From a virus, in IMG/VR virus record IMGVR_UViG_3300021371_000050, positions 1-35,515 of that record: 35,515 nt of DNA; one strand, written 5' to 3'. A model generated the notes under the pieces. It saw only the letters and a list, made by a program, of their open reading frames with translations, ran no database searches and had not been told where the DNA came from. A program made the position numbers and the translations under genes. The stretch's first letter is position 1, and each line of letters begins with the position of its first letter. Positions 7,816 through 15,900 of this stretch are shown here, piece after piece.

Positions 7816-8934
7816 TTAGCTTTGTGCGCCTGAGAAGAAAACATTGTTGTCGTTATCAGCTGGGCCACCGATAGAGCATGAGAATGTCAAGTCTACACTC
7901 TTGTTGGAGCCGATAGATGAACTGAATGACTCAGAGTCTAGCTTGGCATTTTTAAGTTGGTAAGCAGATTGTGCTGTTCCTCCGGGGTTTTTAAACGTGA
8001 TGGTTATATCTGAACCAACTTCATCGTCTATAATAGCGTTAAGGGAAGCTGCTGTAATATCGTTAACGATTGCACTAATTGACAGTGAAGCAGTAACAGG
8101 GAAGTCTGCGGGTCTAGCGAAAGCGAACCTAGAGCCTAACCTCTCGATAGGTGTTCTAGAAACAGATGTGTTCAAACTCAAACTTTGGATGTGGGAGGCT
8201 GAGGCATCAGAGCCCAATGTTGCGATTGGCCCCTTTGTACCACTAGTGGCAGCTGTGCCGAAATTGATAACAATATCTCCCGGACGCAAGGCTGCTACAG
8301 CAGAATCTAAATCACTCGGAGCTGGCAATGCAGCTAGGGTTGTAGTGAAGTTTGCCCCGTCTTCCCTTTTAACGGCAGGAGAGGAAATCCCACTAATCCC
8401 AGCGTCACTTCCACTTACTTGGGCATCTCCGTTTATATTCAAACCTTCCATACTTACTGAGACAGTTGGTATGGAACCTACTGAAGCCTCCAAGGAATAG
8501 TCTGTCAAGTATGCGTTTCCTATTCCGATAGTCGAATAACCTGTCGATGTTTCAGTTTGTATATTGACATCTTGTCCCTCAGGGGAAGTAACAATATAAA
8601 GGTTTTTACCTGAACCTTCTACAAAGTGTCCAGAAAGAAATCCTACTGAACCATTTGCTGAAAAACTGGTGCTATCCGCAAAACCTAGGTTTACTTCGTT
8701 AGTCCCGTCATGCAGGTAATAACTGAAGTCTACACCCACAGTCGGAGACTCAAGAACGATTGAATCCAAGCGTCCTAGTTGTCCGTATTGGTTGATATCT
8801 GTACGTGCGATACTAAAGTTGTAGTTAGCGCTCTGCACTCGATGGAGCTGCTTGTGATTTGCATGAGCTGTGCTAGACGCATCATCACTGATGTATAACG
8901 CCTCCGATTGGTAAATAACTCTGTTTCTGGCCAT
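7816..8934 (-). CDS. Tail tube-like protein, paralogue 1
   Basis: This 372-residue Ser/Gly-rich beta protein shares clear similarity with the genes at 21,288-22,376 and 19,558-20,343. The shared core is NAYLTDYSLEASVGSIPTV (residues about 140-158) and, further on, the pattern RTPIERLGS followed by PVTASLSISA. This fits a repeated tail-tube or tube-adaptor fold. It is the last gene of the inverted neck-tail block, the usual place of the major tail protein, so it is the most likely main tube subunit; the paralogues may form the tail end. The upstream gap of about 47 bases is AT-rich, with no clear Shine-Dalgarno. Function is inferred from context and paralogy. Confidence 0.65.
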   Translation of the reverse strand: MARNRVIYQSEALYISDDASSTAHANHKQLHRVQSANYNFSIARTDINQYGQLGRLDSIVLESPTVGVDFSYYLHDGTNEVNLGFADSTSFSANGSVGFLSGHFVEGSGKNLYIVTSPEGQDVNIQTETSTGYSTIGIGNAYLTDYSLEASVGSIPTVSVSMEGLNINGDAQVSGSDAGISGISSPAVKREDGANFTTTLAALPAPSDLDSAVAALRPGDIVINFGTAATSGTKGPIATLGSDASASHIQSLSLNTSVSRTPIERLGSRFAFARPADFPVTASLSISAIVNDITAASLNAIIDDEVGSDITITFKNPGGTAQSAYQLKNAKLDSESFSSSIGSNKSVDLTFSCSIGGPADNDNNVFFSGAQS

Positions 8935-8981
8935 AATAGTTTATTTTTTAATGTTTACAATTTTTTTGGGTAAATGTGAAA

Positions 8982-9830
8982 TTAAGAAAATCTATGCCTA
9001 TGCACTTGAATGTCGAAATCTACGAATCCGACATATAGTTCATTGGCTAAGTTTTTCATTGCTTTTTGAGTGAGTTTAGAAGTTTGTGTATTCTTCACAA
9101 AGAATGGATGGCCACCCGTATGTTCAGAAGCTAAACCTGTGTATGTGTAATTCTCTCCACTTTTGAGATCTCCATTTTCATCTATAGGGTGTCCACTCAT
9201 AGGTATTTGATTAAACACCTCATCCTGAGAATCTGCGAAGATAGAAAGAACCCCGTCTAATTGGAAAGGGTCTTCTGCTAAAATTACTGCCTTTGCCCTA
9301 ACTGTTGTCTCTTGTTCTCCTCCGAAAGCAAATGGGTCATTATCAACCGCATTTACTGACAGGAAAGCAGCAGGGACAGCAAGATCGTATGGAGCGATAG
9401 CTCCAGTATCATTTACACCAAAATCATACTTTCGGTCAACAATAATGTCTTCTTCTGTATCATTTGTGAAATATACGTTAAATTCTTTCCTAAGGTAACC
9501 TGTTGGCAAAGTTGTCACTGGGGAGGTTAACGATATAGTGTCAGGTACCAAAGCCCTGCCATTGTTAAAATCAAAGACAACACCATCACTACGATCATAT
9601 GTGTTGTTATTGGCGTCCTTTACCCCGGTAGGAATATTGCCATGCCCACTTTCATAAACCCATTCTTTGAATGAGCTTGTGTATACATTGTAGTCGCTAT
9701 CAACACGATAGTCGGTAGTAGGGTATAATTGTCCTGAAACCTCCTGATAAGCTTGACCCTTTGTTGTTAAAAAGTTATCGAACCAAAGTAAAAAGGAGTT
9801 CGTAAATTTATGTTGGAATTGTTCAATCAT
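8982..9830 (-). CDS. Tail or neck structural protein
   Basis: The 282-residue protein begins with a helical segment (MIEQFQHKFTNSFLLWFDNF) and continues as an acidic, beta-rich protein with VYFTNDTEEDIIVDRKYDFG and a C-terminal VGFVDFDIQVHRHRFS. I do not recognise a family. Its start overlaps the stop of the upstream neck-region gene by 4 bases, so the two are probably translationally coupled. Position between the completion-type protein and the tube-like protein suggests a tail terminator or connector role; this is inference. Confidence 0.7.
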   Translation of the reverse strand: MIEQFQHKFTNSFLLWFDNFLTTKGQAYQEVSGQLYPTTDYRVDSDYNVYTSSFKEWVYESGHGNIPTGVKDANNNTYDRSDGVVFDFNNGRALVPDTISLTSPVTTLPTGYLRKEFNVYFTNDTEEDIIVDRKYDFGVNDTGAIAPYDLAVPAAFLSVNAVDNDPFAFGGEQETTVRAKAVILAEDPFQLDGVLSIFADSQDEVFNQIPMSGHPIDENGDLKSGENYTYTGLASEHTGGHPFFVKNTQTSKLTQKAMKNLANELYVGFVDFDIQVHRHRFS

Positions 9831-10414
9831 TTTAGTTTATCAAATCTTTTTTCGTACTTCTTTATTAGGGCAGATATATATTGAACGTTCTTGAACCTAC
9901 CGCTCCTAACTTTATTGTTACTCTGTATAGCTACACCTGATCTGCTGTTTTGTGAGCTTTTTCTTAAAAGATAACCTAATCCAGATATACCAGTTTCAAT
10001 ACCTCTGGCCCAACTTCTGCCTGTGGCCCAAGGCATAGGTGTGGCCGAAAATATATCTTTTGCAGTAGGCATACTTATGTCATACTTGCGACCTACTCCA
10101 TATGTTGTCTGCTCTATATCTTTCGTTATTTTTATATCCTCTAGTATATCAAGTATTGGTTGCACTGGGTTATCTCCATCATCAAAACCAATAAATGCGT
10201 ACAGATTCGTGATGCCATTTAGTGTTCCACTTATATTTACCCCATCTGGACCCTGAAGCAACTCTTGGGTAACAGGATGCGACATGAATTCGTTGATCAT
10301 ATCTTTTTTGACATCTTTGAACTTGTCATCGATGCTTTTTCTAAACTTTTTCTTTACTAGTTTAGGTACTTGCGCTCTTATTGCAGCCTGAACGTCTAGT
10401 GGTAATTTAGCCAT
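9827..10414 (-). CDS. Probable neck / tail completion protein
   Basis: The 195-residue protein is basic, with a Lys-rich N-terminus (KLVKKKFRKSIDDKFKDVKK) and a C-terminal segment with PWATGRSWARGIETGISGLG followed by a basic helix (QYISALIKKYEKRFDKLK). Small basic proteins of this type are common head-tail or tail completion proteins. Its ATG overlaps the upstream stop (position 10,414) and its stop overlaps the next start, so the minus-strand genes form a tight operon. The family is not confirmed; the role is inferred from location and composition. Confidence 0.65.
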   Translation of the reverse strand: MAKLPLDVQAAIRAQVPKLVKKKFRKSIDDKFKDVKKDMINEFMSHPVTQELLQGPDGVNISGTLNGITNLYAFIGFDDGDNPVQPILDILEDIKITKDIEQTTYGVGRKYDISMPTAKDIFSATPMPWATGRSWARGIETGISGLGYLLRKSSQNSRSGVAIQSNNKVRSGRFKNVQYISALIKKYEKRFDKLK

Positions 10415-10863
10415 TAGATTTCGTCCAATGGGACTAGGTAGAATATAAAAAACTGGTTGTCTGTAAACCCATATGGGCTAGCTTGACTGGCGATACTGAA
10501 CTTGTTCTCATCAAAAGTTATATTTTTTGCTTCTCTAATATAAGCGTAAGCAGTCTCATCTACGATTATCTTAATAGAACCCTTGGGTAAGAAAACCTTG
10601 TCTTGGGCCTCTGTGATCTCCTCTTGATCTGAATCAACATAATAGATCCTAGCTTTGAAGGTTTGAGATACAACTGTTTCCTGCTCCACCTTCCTCCCTT
10701 GGTTGGTTCGACCGTAGATTGGATTATACTTTGTGTTTGTAGACACAATAACTTCCTGCTTACTGACCTTGAAAACAACTATATCTCTTGCGAAAGTTGT
10801 ATGCAAAGTACTGAACTTGGACCTGATGGATGTGATAGTATCACTAGATAAAAACCCTGACAT
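10414..10863 (-). CDS. Probable neck protein, first gene of inverted tail block
   Basis: The 149-residue product looks like a small beta-barrel head-tail joining protein: FARDIVVFKVSKQEVIVSTN and NPIYGRTNQG at the N-terminal side, then FKARIYYVDSDQEE, then a strand-rich C-terminus ending FFIFYLVPLDEI. The pattern of a Tyr-Asn-Pro-x-Tyr-Gly loop is frequent in phage neck proteins of this size. It is the first gene of the minus-strand operon (10,863 to 7,816) and has a promoter-like element ending exactly before its ATG. The exact family is not proven. Confidence 0.65.
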   Translation of the reverse strand: MSGFLSSDTITSIRSKFSTLHTTFARDIVVFKVSKQEVIVSTNTKYNPIYGRTNQGRKVEQETVVSQTFKARIYYVDSDQEEITEAQDKVFLPKGSIKIIVDETAYAYIREAKNITFDENKFSIASQASPYGFTDNQFFIFYLVPLDEI

Positions 10864-10877
10864 GTTGATAATTACAC
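10864..10877 (-). promoter_or_regulatory. Candidate phage promoter, GTGTA-type, minus strand
   Basis: Read on the minus strand, GTGTAATTATCAAC ends directly before the ATG at 10,863, with the same 14-base spacing as the elements at 6,871 and 7,255. It sits back to back with a plus-strand element at 10,885, forming a divergent control region between the two tail operons. Confidence 0.5.
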
Positions 10878-10884
10878 TTTTTTT

Positions 10885-10898
10885 CGTATAATTATATA
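10885..10898 (+). promoter_or_regulatory. Candidate promoter before 10,908 gene
   Basis: CGTATAATTATATA contains TATAAT and is followed by TTTAAGG and the ATG at 10,908. It faces away from the minus-strand element at 10,864-10,877. Confidence 0.4.
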
Positions 10899-10907
10899 GG
10901 TTTAAGG

Positions 10908-11195
10908 ATGAATGCTAAAAAAAATTTAAATAGAAGGTCTAATGAAGAGGTGGGATCTCTCTTTAAAATGATGCTTATGATGGTTGAGGACATGAAACAA
11001 GACCATGATTTTCATTATGAGAAGTTGTATAAAGAGCTACCAGAAGAGTACCATTCTATAGTTAGGGCCGCAGATCATTTCACACCCGAAAAAGTAGCTT
11101 GGATTCGTAAAAGGATCTTAGATTACGGGAATGAAAGCCTTAGAAACATGCAAAATGAAATAGAAAATTACAGCGTTCAATTTATATTTAAATAG
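10908..11195 (+). CDS. Hypothetical small helical protein
   Basis: This 95-residue protein is not recognised. It is helical and rich in Met, Glu and Lys, with KMMLMMVEDMKQDHDFHYEK near residues 20-39 and a C-terminal helix. It has a Shine-Dalgarno-like TTTAAGG just before the ATG and is the first gene of the plus-strand tail operon, 10 bases before the next gene. A tail assembly accessory role is possible from position only. Confidence 0.65.
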   Translation: MNAKKNLNRRSNEEVGSLFKMMLMMVEDMKQDHDFHYEKLYKELPEEYHSIVRAADHFTPEKVAWIRKRILDYGNESLRNMQNEIENYSVQFIFK

Positions 11196-11205
11196 GGAAT
11201 AAGCT

Positions 11206-11961
11206 ATGGAATTTAAAACATTGTACCAATTTACCATCGACAAAGAGGAGATGGTGGACAAAGAGAGTAAGCGCACCAATAAAAAAACTGGTGAGGTGAC
11301 TATTACCAAGAAAAAGGTAAAACAAAAAGTCCCAATCGAAATTAAAATCAAGCGTCCGTCTCGACGCCAACTAGAAGATGCAGAGCTTCAGTACTCTATC
11401 GAGATCAGTAAGTGTGTCAAACAAGGCATACTTACAAAAGCTATGTTAGCTAAGAAGTATGCTGATACCGGGGGAACCTTTTCGGAGGATGGGTTCAAAG
11501 AGTACGGGAAACTTTACACAAGAATTTTAGAGCTTCAGAATGAATATATGAAGCTTGACACTGTAGACAAACCAGATGCTAAGCAAAAGAAACGTTTAGA
11601 GCAGTTAAAATCTGAGATCGCTGAAGTAAAAAGGGAACTCGTTAATGTTGAATCTGGTCTACAATCTCTCTTCGATCACACGGCTGATGTAAGAGCGCAG
11701 AATAAATTACTTTTATGGTATGCAGTCAACTTGACATACATTCATGGAGAAGAAGATGAAGAACCTATTCCCTATTTTCTTGGGGACGATTTTGAAGAAA
11801 AGACTGAAGATTACTACTCTAAAGAAGAAGAGTCCTCAGATTTTTACCAGAAAGTAATCAAGAAAGTTTCTACGGTACTCGCTTTCTGGTTTTATAATCA
11901 AGCCTCATCCCCGTCCGAATTTGAGGAGTTGATTAAAAAGGTAGAATCTGGTGAACTATAG
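11206..11961 (+). CDS. Probable tail assembly chaperone, first of pair
   Basis: The 251-residue protein sits two genes before the tape measure, where tailed phages encode the chaperones that coat the tape during tail assembly. It starts with a short beta part and a Lys-rich hairpin (TKKKVKQKVPIEIKIKRPSR), then is strongly helical and charged, with LEQLKSEIAEVKRELVNVES as a likely coiled coil. Aromatic and acidic patches follow (EPIPYFLGDDFEEKTEDYYS). The end overlaps the next gene by 11 bases in another frame. No sequence motif proves chaperone function; position, composition and pairing support it. Confidence 0.6.
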   Translation: MEFKTLYQFTIDKEEMVDKESKRTNKKTGEVTITKKKVKQKVPIEIKIKRPSRRQLEDAELQYSIEISKCVKQGILTKAMLAKKYADTGGTFSEDGFKEYGKLYTRILELQNEYMKLDTVDKPDAKQKKRLEQLKSEIAEVKRELVNVESGLQSLFDHTADVRAQNKLLLWYAVNLTYIHGEEDEEPIPYFLGDDFEEKTEDYYSKEEESSDFYQKVIKKVSTVLAFWFYNQASSPSEFEELIKKVESGEL

Positions 11962-12946
11962 CGACGAGTTCTACATTTCTTTAATAGGAGAAGTGTTTGA
12001 CGGGTACAGCACTGACTTTTTCGAAGGTCAGGAAGTATTCGTCAAACACTTGAATATTAGGGACCAAAGATATATACATAATTACTACGAGAAATACAAG
12101 AATATAGCCTTAGTTAAAGGTATAGATTCTGAGAGCGCTATGTTGGAGCGTCTCAAAAAAGATGGGATGTGGGATGCGGAAGACGACTTAAAGATCTCCT
12201 CCTTGGAAAGCGAGATCTCTAACTTGAAGAAGACTAGAGATGCTATATTTTTACCCTCCCAAAAAGAAGTTTTCACAAAGAACATAGAGGACAAGTCAAA
12301 AGAGTTCTACGGTTTAAAGTCTAAGAGAGCAGAGGTTGTCGGTGTTACAGCGGAATCTTACGCCACCTCAAGATGTGGGGATGAGATGTTAAGATTCTCT
12401 TTGTTCAAAGACAGTAGTTTTCGAAATTATTTGTTCTCTGAAGAAGAATTTGCTGAGTTGGAGGTTCACCAAGTTATAAACCTAGGCAATATCGTCAATG
12501 GTAGTGCAAAAAGGCTTGGGGAAGAAAATATAAAATGGGCTGTCCTTAGACCATTTTTTAGTATGTATCTCAGTAATTGTGAAAATATTAATGATTTTTA
12601 TGGTCAAGCTGTTGTAACTCTTTCTGTTTACCAGCTTAAAGTTGCTATGTATGGGAAAGTTTTCCATAGTATATTCCAGTACACAGATGACATTCCAGAC
12701 AATATAAAGGAAGACCCTGACAAACTTATGGCTTTCTCAGAGAACCAAAGGAACAAAGACTCAGGAAAGGTAAGTTCTGGAATAAGAGATGATGCTGACG
12801 CTTCTGCTGTCTTTGGTGCAACAAAAGAAGATATGCAACAGATAGCTTCTGATGGTAAGACTGTCTCCCTTTCTGAAGAAATGGAAAAGGCTGGTGGCAA
12901 GCTTAATATGGAACAAATGATGAGATTAGCAGGTCATGATGTCTGA
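11951..12946 (+). CDS. Probable tail assembly chaperone, second of pair (GTG start)
   Basis: The 331-residue protein starts at GTG 11,951, preceded by AAAAAGG, with the start inside the end of the previous gene, so coupled initiation is likely. Codon 1 is also where a +1 shift could enter this frame, but I prefer restart. The N-terminus (SDEFYISLIGEVFDGYSTDF) is followed by a coiled coil with SLESEISNLKKTRDAIFLPS near residues 80-100 and a helical region with FSMYLSNCENINDFYGQAVV. The C-terminal 50 residues are polar. It lies directly before the tape measure, the expected place for the larger chaperone. Assignment is by context. Confidence 0.6.
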   Translation: MNYSDEFYISLIGEVFDGYSTDFFEGQEVFVKHLNIRDQRYIHNYYEKYKNIALVKGIDSESAMLERLKKDGMWDAEDDLKISSLESEISNLKKTRDAIFLPSQKEVFTKNIEDKSKEFYGLKSKRAEVVGVTAESYATSRCGDEMLRFSLFKDSSFRNYLFSEEEFAELEVHQVINLGNIVNGSAKRLGEENIKWAVLRPFFSMYLSNCENINDFYGQAVVTLSVYQLKVAMYGKVFHSIFQYTDDIPDNIKEDPDKLMAFSENQRNKDSGKVSSGIRDDADASAVFGATKEDMQQIASDGKTVSLSEEMEKAGGKLNMEQMMRLAGHDV

Positions 12947-12947
12947 T

Positions 12948-12972
12948 CTTTGTGTATATACTATATACAAAG
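12948..12972 (+). promoter_or_regulatory. Imperfect palindrome and candidate promoter before tape measure gene
   Basis: CTTTG and CAAAG flank GTGTATATACTATATAC, making an imperfect inverted repeat over 25 bases. The GTGTA motif matches the other candidate promoters. It lies 10 bases before the tape measure ATG, and AAAGGTAAAGG gives a ribosome site. It may serve as promoter, operator, or both. Confidence 0.4.
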
Positions 12973-12982
12973 GTAAAGGATT

Positions 12983-15900
12983 ATGCCACTTCAATTACAA
13001 GTAACACAAACAGGATTAGAGAGAAGCATTCAAGAAGGCATGAAGAAGGCCGGAAGGAATCTTAAGCTCAACTTAGGGAACACCCGAAACATTGATGCCT
13101 TGTCTCAACCATTAGGTAGGTTGACTGGAAAGGCAGATGAATTTACCAAATCTATGGAAGCTGCTAACGCTCGTGTGTTAGCTTTCGGTGCTTCTGTAGG
13201 TGTTATAGCTGCCGTTACTAAAGGTATGCAAGAGTTGGTTAGGACGACCATTGAGGTCGAAAAGAGTATGGCCAACATTAACTCTATTTTGCGGCAAACT
13301 GACGCTCAAATGAGTACTTTCAAAGACACTCTGTTTGATGTAGCTAGGAACACAGAGCAGACTTTCGGGGCTGTCGCCGAGGCTGCTTTGGAACTGTCTC
13401 GCCAAGGCTTAAAAGCTGAACAGGTCACCCAACGATTAAATGATGCTTTGGTTTTATCTCGTTTATCTGGGCTAAGCGCTGCTGACTCTGTTTCAGGTCT
13501 TACAGCGGCAATAAACTCTTTTTCCAAGTCTGGTATAACTAGTGCGGAGGTTCTTAACAAGATATCGGCTGCTGCCGCTAGCGCAGCTGTTTCAGACAGA
13601 GATTTAATTGAAGGTTTGAAACGGTCTGGTGCTGTGGCTGTTTCTACAGGGGTGGGATTTGACAAATTGCTAGGCATAATAGGGGCTTTGCAAGAAAAAA
13701 CAGCTCGTGGTGGAGCTGTGATAGGTAACTCTCTTAAAACTATATTCACAAGAATCCAAGATGTAGACAGACTTAAAAGCCTACAGAACCTAGGGGTTCA
13801 GGTGACAGACTTGGAAGGTAACGTTTTGTCTGCTGATAAAGTCATTGAGAACTTGGCCCCAACATTTGCTAAGTTAGACCAAGTGTCTAAAGTTAATTTA
13901 GCGGATAATCTCGTTGGCAAATTTCAAATTGCCCCATTTTTGTCTTTGCTTGAGCAATACAACGCAGAAGTAGTAAGGAGTAATGAGATAGCTAAAACAT
14001 CATTCGGCGCTACCAATGAAGCTTACGAAAGAAATATAGCTCTGAATGATACTTTGTCAGCAGCCTTAAATTCTGCTGTCATCAACATGAAGGAGTTGGG
14101 CAATACCCTTGGGGAGATAGGTGTAACAGACAACCTAAAAAATGTCCTTGGGTTTTTTAATAGCATAGCTGAAAGTTTGCAAGGGACTTTAGATGGGGAG
14201 GGTGCTGGCAGTACTTTCGCAAAAGGTCTAGTCAAAGGCATTGGTGCTATATTAAGTGGGCCGGGATTAGTTTTATTAGGAGCTGTTGTCACCAAGTTAG
14301 CTTTTGGTTTCGTCAAGTTCGGAACATCCTCCCTAAAAACATTTTTCGGTTTAAATCAAGCAGCAAAAGAACATGCCAATTTACAAGGCCAGATTACAGC
14401 AGCTTTGTTGAATGATTCTTCTATCAGGCAGGATATTCTATCTATAGAGAATAAAAGTATCAGTGTAGAGGAAAAGCGAAAGCAGCAAGCTGAAGCTATT
14501 GCTGCAGCTATGAACGCTCAGCTCACAGTGATGAAGCAGATGCAGTCAATCTCCAAGGGTATAACTCCGAGTGTGGCAGCGAACACCAAAGCTGCACGTT
14601 CTAAGAGCGCAGCGGGAGGGTTCCTGCCTATTGGGGCTGAGAGTGCTGATATATCTCGTGGTGTGGGTGGCGCACCTTCTTCTGCTAAACCTGTTGTTAT
14701 ACCTAACTTTGCTTTTGGTGGAGGCAAAAGAGGAACTATGGTTGCTAACAGTAGCGAGTATATTGTACCTAATTATGCTAATGGTGGTGATGCTATTTTT
14801 AATCAGAATATGGCATCTTCGATGGGCCTTCCTGCTAATGCTAAGAAGGTGAGAGCTGCTAGTGGGTATATCCCAAACTTCGCCCAAGGCGACCCTATAA
14901 ATTCCAAAGGTAGGTATATTATGCTCCACGGTGAGCATGGGAAGACTAACGCCAATAAAATGGCGTACTACCACCCGGAGACTGGAAAGTACAATGTAAC
15001 TGACCAAGAAGGAGCTTTGGCCATTCGTGTCCCTGTTTATGGCCTTACTGATGCCAACAAGGGAAATACAGTCAACGAGTACATAAAAGAGTATGAGGAT
15101 TTCGCAATAGACCAAGGCTTCAAGAAGTCTAGAGAGCTGACAAAACACCTGCCTACTAAGCAGGTAGAAAGCGCTATCAAGGCAAAAGTTAATAGCGGAG
15201 CTGTAGCAGGTTTTGCTGGTAGCATATACGAGCTAGCTTTAGCTTCTATGTTGACAGATGAAGAGTTTAAAAACTATGCAGATCAGGCCGAGACTTCTAA
15301 TTTTGATTTAAACTTGAAGGGTCAGGAAAAATTGCTAAAGCTGTATGGTATTGGAACTAAACCCTTGCATGGGGAAGTTAAGGGAAAAAACAATCCTGAT
15401 AATGTAGCATCTGCTGCCGCCAAGATACACAGGGTTATGGGTGTAGAGGGGCAGAAGAAACAAGCTCCTCAGACAGGTAAGTTGATAGGTAAGAAATTAT
15501 CCAGAAACGATGCTAAAAGGTTTGGCATAATTTCCGACTCAAAGATTCACACAATAACTGCAGGCGACATAGAAAAAATAAATGCCAATACACCAGAAGG
15601 AAAAAGACCTTCCTTTGCTGCAAAAACTGGCGTGTTTAGCGGTTTCGTCAAGCGTAGTGCTTCCGGCTACATCCCAAACTTCGCAGACCCTCTCCAAGAT
15701 GCTATCGGAAGGGAGCAAGCTGCCGGGTTACCTGTCAGCCAGATTAGAATAAATCAGAGCGGCAAACTTAGAAACTCGCAGAACCCAATGGGCCTTGCTG
15801 TTACCAATACTAGAGATGAACCCACTGGTGCTATCCCTAACTTTGCAAAGGGTGATTTAGAGATGTCAGATTTCGGAACTAAATCCAGACCTGTAGAAGC

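Noticed and set aside
7997-8500. 167-codon plus-strand open frame opposite the tail tube-like gene
   Set aside because: The minus-strand frame has two plus-strand paralogues elsewhere in the window, proving which strand is coding.
11940-11962. -1 programmed frameshift between the two chaperone-like genes
   Set aside because: The second gene is in the +1 frame, no slippery heptamer is visible, and a GTG with AAAAAGG explains its start.
14546-15148. 200-codon minus-strand open frame inside the tape measure gene
   Set aside because: It overlaps a clearly coding, domain-rich frame on the other strand, has no ribosome site or recognisable motif, and reads like reverse-complement shadow.
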